The notes beneath the pieces are model-generated. The model saw nothing but the letters and a program-made list of their open reading frames with translations, did not search any database and was not told the origin of the DNA. Of a stretch of 7,423 nt of DNA, positions 5,838 to 7,423 are shown in pieces. The position numbers and the translations under genes were made by a program. Source of the stretch: Peptococcaceae bacterium (lineage in GTDB: Bacteria > Bacillota > Desulfitobacteriia > Desulfitobacteriales > Desulfitobacteriaceae); assembly GCA_031289815.1 (NCBI GenBank), contig JAITOS010000064.1, positions 1 through 7,423 of the forward strand, read 5' to 3'. Position 1 is the first letter of the stretch, and every line of letters begins with the position of its first letter.

Positions 5838-7323
5838 CTTTCCCACCGGATTTTAGCGAATCTCGCTGAATTTCTTTGGCTCGGATATAGAGCGCCACCT
5901 CCAGGCGCTTCCGCTGCAACTCACATCCCAAAGCGTACACGTCTTGCAAGCCGCCGGTAAAATTCACATTGGCGGCGTGACAGCCGCCGCTGCAAGTAAA
6001 GCGCGCCCAGCAAGCGCGGCAGGACGCTTTGCTAAATACGTGCGCCGCCCGAAAACTCTCCACCAGCCGCGGCTCCAGGCGCAAGGGCCGTTCCGCGTGT
6101 ACCGACCCCATTTTAAATCTTTCCTGACCCACAAACTGATGGCAAGGGTAGATATCTCCTTCCGGTGAAATCGCGACGTATTCATGACCGGCGCCGCAGC
6201 CGGAGAGACGTTTCGGCAAACACGGTCCCTGCTCCAGCGCCACATTGAAATGAAAAAAACTAAACTCCGGATCCTTTTCCCGCAGCGCCAGCACGTCTTC
6301 CCCCAAACGGTCATACGCCGCCAAAATCGCCGCCGTATCCCCCTCCTGAAAGGCATAGGAATCACCCGGCTGCGCTACCACCGGTTCCATCGAAATCTGC
6401 CGGATCCCCAGCTCCGCCATATGCCGCACATCCCGGTCAAAATCCGGATTAAAATGCGTGTACGTTCCCCGCACATAATAATACAAGCCCGTGGCATAAG
6501 CGGATGTCTGAGGCCGTCGGGCAATAAACTCCTGAATATGTTTTTTTACCTGCTCATAGCTGCCCTGCCCACCAACGTCCGGCCGCATCCGATCGTGAAT
6601 CTGCGGGCGTCCGTCCAGACTTAAAACCACGCTGATCTCTTCCCGTTCCAAAAACTCCTGTATGGCCGGACGCAGCAAAACCGCGTTGGTCGTCAGCGTG
6701 AATTTAATCTCCTTTCCCAGCGCCGCCGCCTGGTTTTTTCCATAGTGAACCAGGGTTTTGACCCGCTCAAAATTCAATAACGGTTCCCCGCCAAAGAGAT
6801 CGACTTCGCATTGCTGACGGTGGCGCGAGGCCTGCAAAATAAAATCGATCGCTTTTTTTCCCGTCGCCTCGTCCATCAAGCCCCGCTGGCCGCCAAAGGC
6901 TCCGGTTCCGGCAAAACAATAGCCGCAGCGTAAATTGCAGTCATGGGCGACGTGCAAACACATCGCTTTAATGAGCGGTTCCGCCGGATAACCCAGCGCT
7001 TGTTCCTCTACCGGCGGCGAAAACAGGCTGCCTTCCCTTTGCAGCTGCGCCAGCTCGTCCCAAACCTCCGTGATCCACGCCGTTTCCGGCTCCGCCGAGC
7101 CTCCCCCGTCCTGCTCCCGCCACTGCCGGAGTAAAGCCTGCACCGCCGCCGCTGAAATTTCCAGCGCGTCCGCTTGCAGCCTTTTCAGCGCTTGCAGCAG
7201 CCGATAGGCTGACTCATCCAGGATATGCAGGGAGCCGGAATTAACGTCGTAGGCAAGGCGAAGCTCTCCCTGCTGAAAAGCATGAACATTTTTGCCGATA
7301 TCATAGCCGTTGAAATCTAGCAT
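5818..7323 (-). CDS. scfB: thioether-forming SCIFF peptide maturase, radical SAM/SPASM enzyme
   Basis: This 501-residue radical SAM enzyme belongs to the ScfB/CteB type, which makes Cys-to-Thr-type thioether bridges in SCIFF (six cysteines in forty-five) ranthipeptide precursors. The N-terminus (about 14-110) resembles the RRE peptide-recognition region, with the family phrase AYDVNSGSLHILDESAY (24-40). The radical SAM core follows: CxxxCxxC at C129, C133, C136 in DCNLRCGYCFAGTGAFGG, then FGGEPL (177-182) for SAM binding. The SPASM/auxiliary-cluster cysteines are C368, C376, C394, C435, C438, C444, C448 and C467 (CGAGHEYVAISPEGDIYPCH, then CRACWARFTCSGGCH). The ATG at 7323 has AGAGG 8 nt upstream. 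The reading frame is open upstream to the window edge, but that stretch contains the terminator-like hairpin and no family sequence. The precursor gene scfA is not in the window; it is expected just upstream. Confidence 0.93.
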   Translation of the reverse strand: MLDFNGYDIGKNVHAFQQGELRLAYDVNSGSLHILDESAYRLLQALKRLQADALEISAAAVQALLRQWREQDGGGSAEPETAWITEVWDELAQLQREGSLFSPPVEEQALGYPAEPLIKAMCLHVAHDCNLRCGYCFAGTGAFGGQRGLMDEATGKKAIDFILQASRHRQQCEVDLFGGEPLLNFERVKTLVHYGKNQAAALGKEIKFTLTTNAVLLRPAIQEFLEREEISVVLSLDGRPQIHDRMRPDVGGQGSYEQVKKHIQEFIARRPQTSAYATGLYYYVRGTYTHFNPDFDRDVRHMAELGIRQISMEPVVAQPGDSYAFQEGDTAAILAAYDRLGEDVLALREKDPEFSFFHFNVALEQGPCLPKRLSGCGAGHEYVAISPEGDIYPCHQFVGQERFKMGSVHAERPLRLEPRLVESFRAAHVFSKASCRACWARFTCSGGCHAANVNFTGGLQDVYALGCELQRKRLEVALYIRAKEIQRDSLKSGGKVDVQAD

Positions 7324-7366
7324 CCGCGAGCCTCTCTTTTCCCGATATCTGATCGTGATGATCGGT

Positions 7367-7408
7367 CTATAATCAAAATAGAACCCATCCCGCCATCGGG
7401 GTGGGTTC
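7367..7408 (-). terminator. probable terminator or attenuator upstream of scfB
   Basis: On the minus strand GAACCCACCCCG (7408-7397) and CGGGATGGGTTC (7392-7381) form a 12-position stem with one C/A mismatch around a 4-nt loop, followed by TATTTTGATT. It is probably the 3' end of an unseen upstream gene; if that gene is the SCIFF precursor, partial read-through would make peptide mRNA more abundant than maturase mRNA. Read on the plus strand the stem has a G-U pair instead of the mismatch, but there is no T-run on that side. Confidence 0.55.
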
Positions 7409-7423
7409 CTGTGTCCGGAGCTT

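Noticed and set aside
7336..7367. CCGAT...ATCGG and repeated GATC words between the hairpin and scfB as a possible operator.
   Set aside because: The arms are only 4-5 bp and no regulator or second copy in the window supports it.
7324..7422. In-frame N-terminal extension of scfB up to the window edge, with no stop codon.
   Set aside because: The stretch contains a terminator-like hairpin and the scfB ribosome-binding site, and its translation does not resemble the family N-terminus. The family sequence begins after the chosen ATG.
1..7423. Search for insertion sequences, CRISPR arrays, tRNA genes, phage genes or toxin-antitoxin pairs.
   Set aside because: No transposase, regular repeat-spacer pattern, tRNA-like cloverleaf or phage-type gene was seen. 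The window reads as core chromosome.

Overview
All genes in this window lie on the minus strand, so the biological order runs from the right end to the left. The gene content points to a Gram-positive-type Firmicute, most likely a member of the Clostridia (Peptococcaceae-like). The grounds are a SCIFF-peptide radical SAM maturase, a walJ-htrA-rlmH cluster as in Bacillus, and a long (about 271 nt) SRP RNA with an Alu domain directly upstream of dnaX. The genus cannot be fixed from the sequence.

Layout in the direction of transcription. The right edge holds a hairpin with a weak T-tract (7367-7408), which probably ends an unseen upstream gene, plausibly the SCIFF precursor. It is followed by the SCIFF maturase scfB (7323-5818), an unrecognised 54-residue one-pass membrane protein (5774-5610), the metallo-beta-lactamase-fold exonuclease-like WalJ/YycJ (5550-4750), a membrane-anchored HtrA protease (4728-3538), the 23S rRNA methyltransferase RlmH (3523-3041), and a phosphoglycolate-phosphatase-like HAD hydrolase (2990-2334). 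A possible 25-codon leader ORF (2305-2228) comes next and overlaps the start of a PPC/DUF296 protein with a sigma-70 region 4-like C-terminus (2231-1569). Gaps between the genes from scfB to the PPC gene are 14-102 nt with no convincing terminator, so this looks like one multi-gene transcription unit, perhaps with internal promoters.

A more AT-rich gap of about 235 nt follows. It carries a good sigma-A type promoter (1340-1368) for the SRP RNA (1333-1063). A T-tract terminator (1039-1013) then precedes dnaX (986 to beyond the left edge). The scr/ffs-dnaX order matches Bacillus subtilis.

Most of the genes are housekeeping: protein targeting, clamp loading, ribosome modification, envelope proteolysis and metabolite repair. 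Three things stand out. The first is the PPC domain fused to a sigma region 4 helix-turn-helix, which I do not know as a described family. The second is a T7 run at the stop codon of the 54-residue membrane protein, followed by a hairpin and an open -1 frame that leads directly into walJ. The third is the short charged leader ORF with an ATGA overlap onto the PPC-sigma4 gene.
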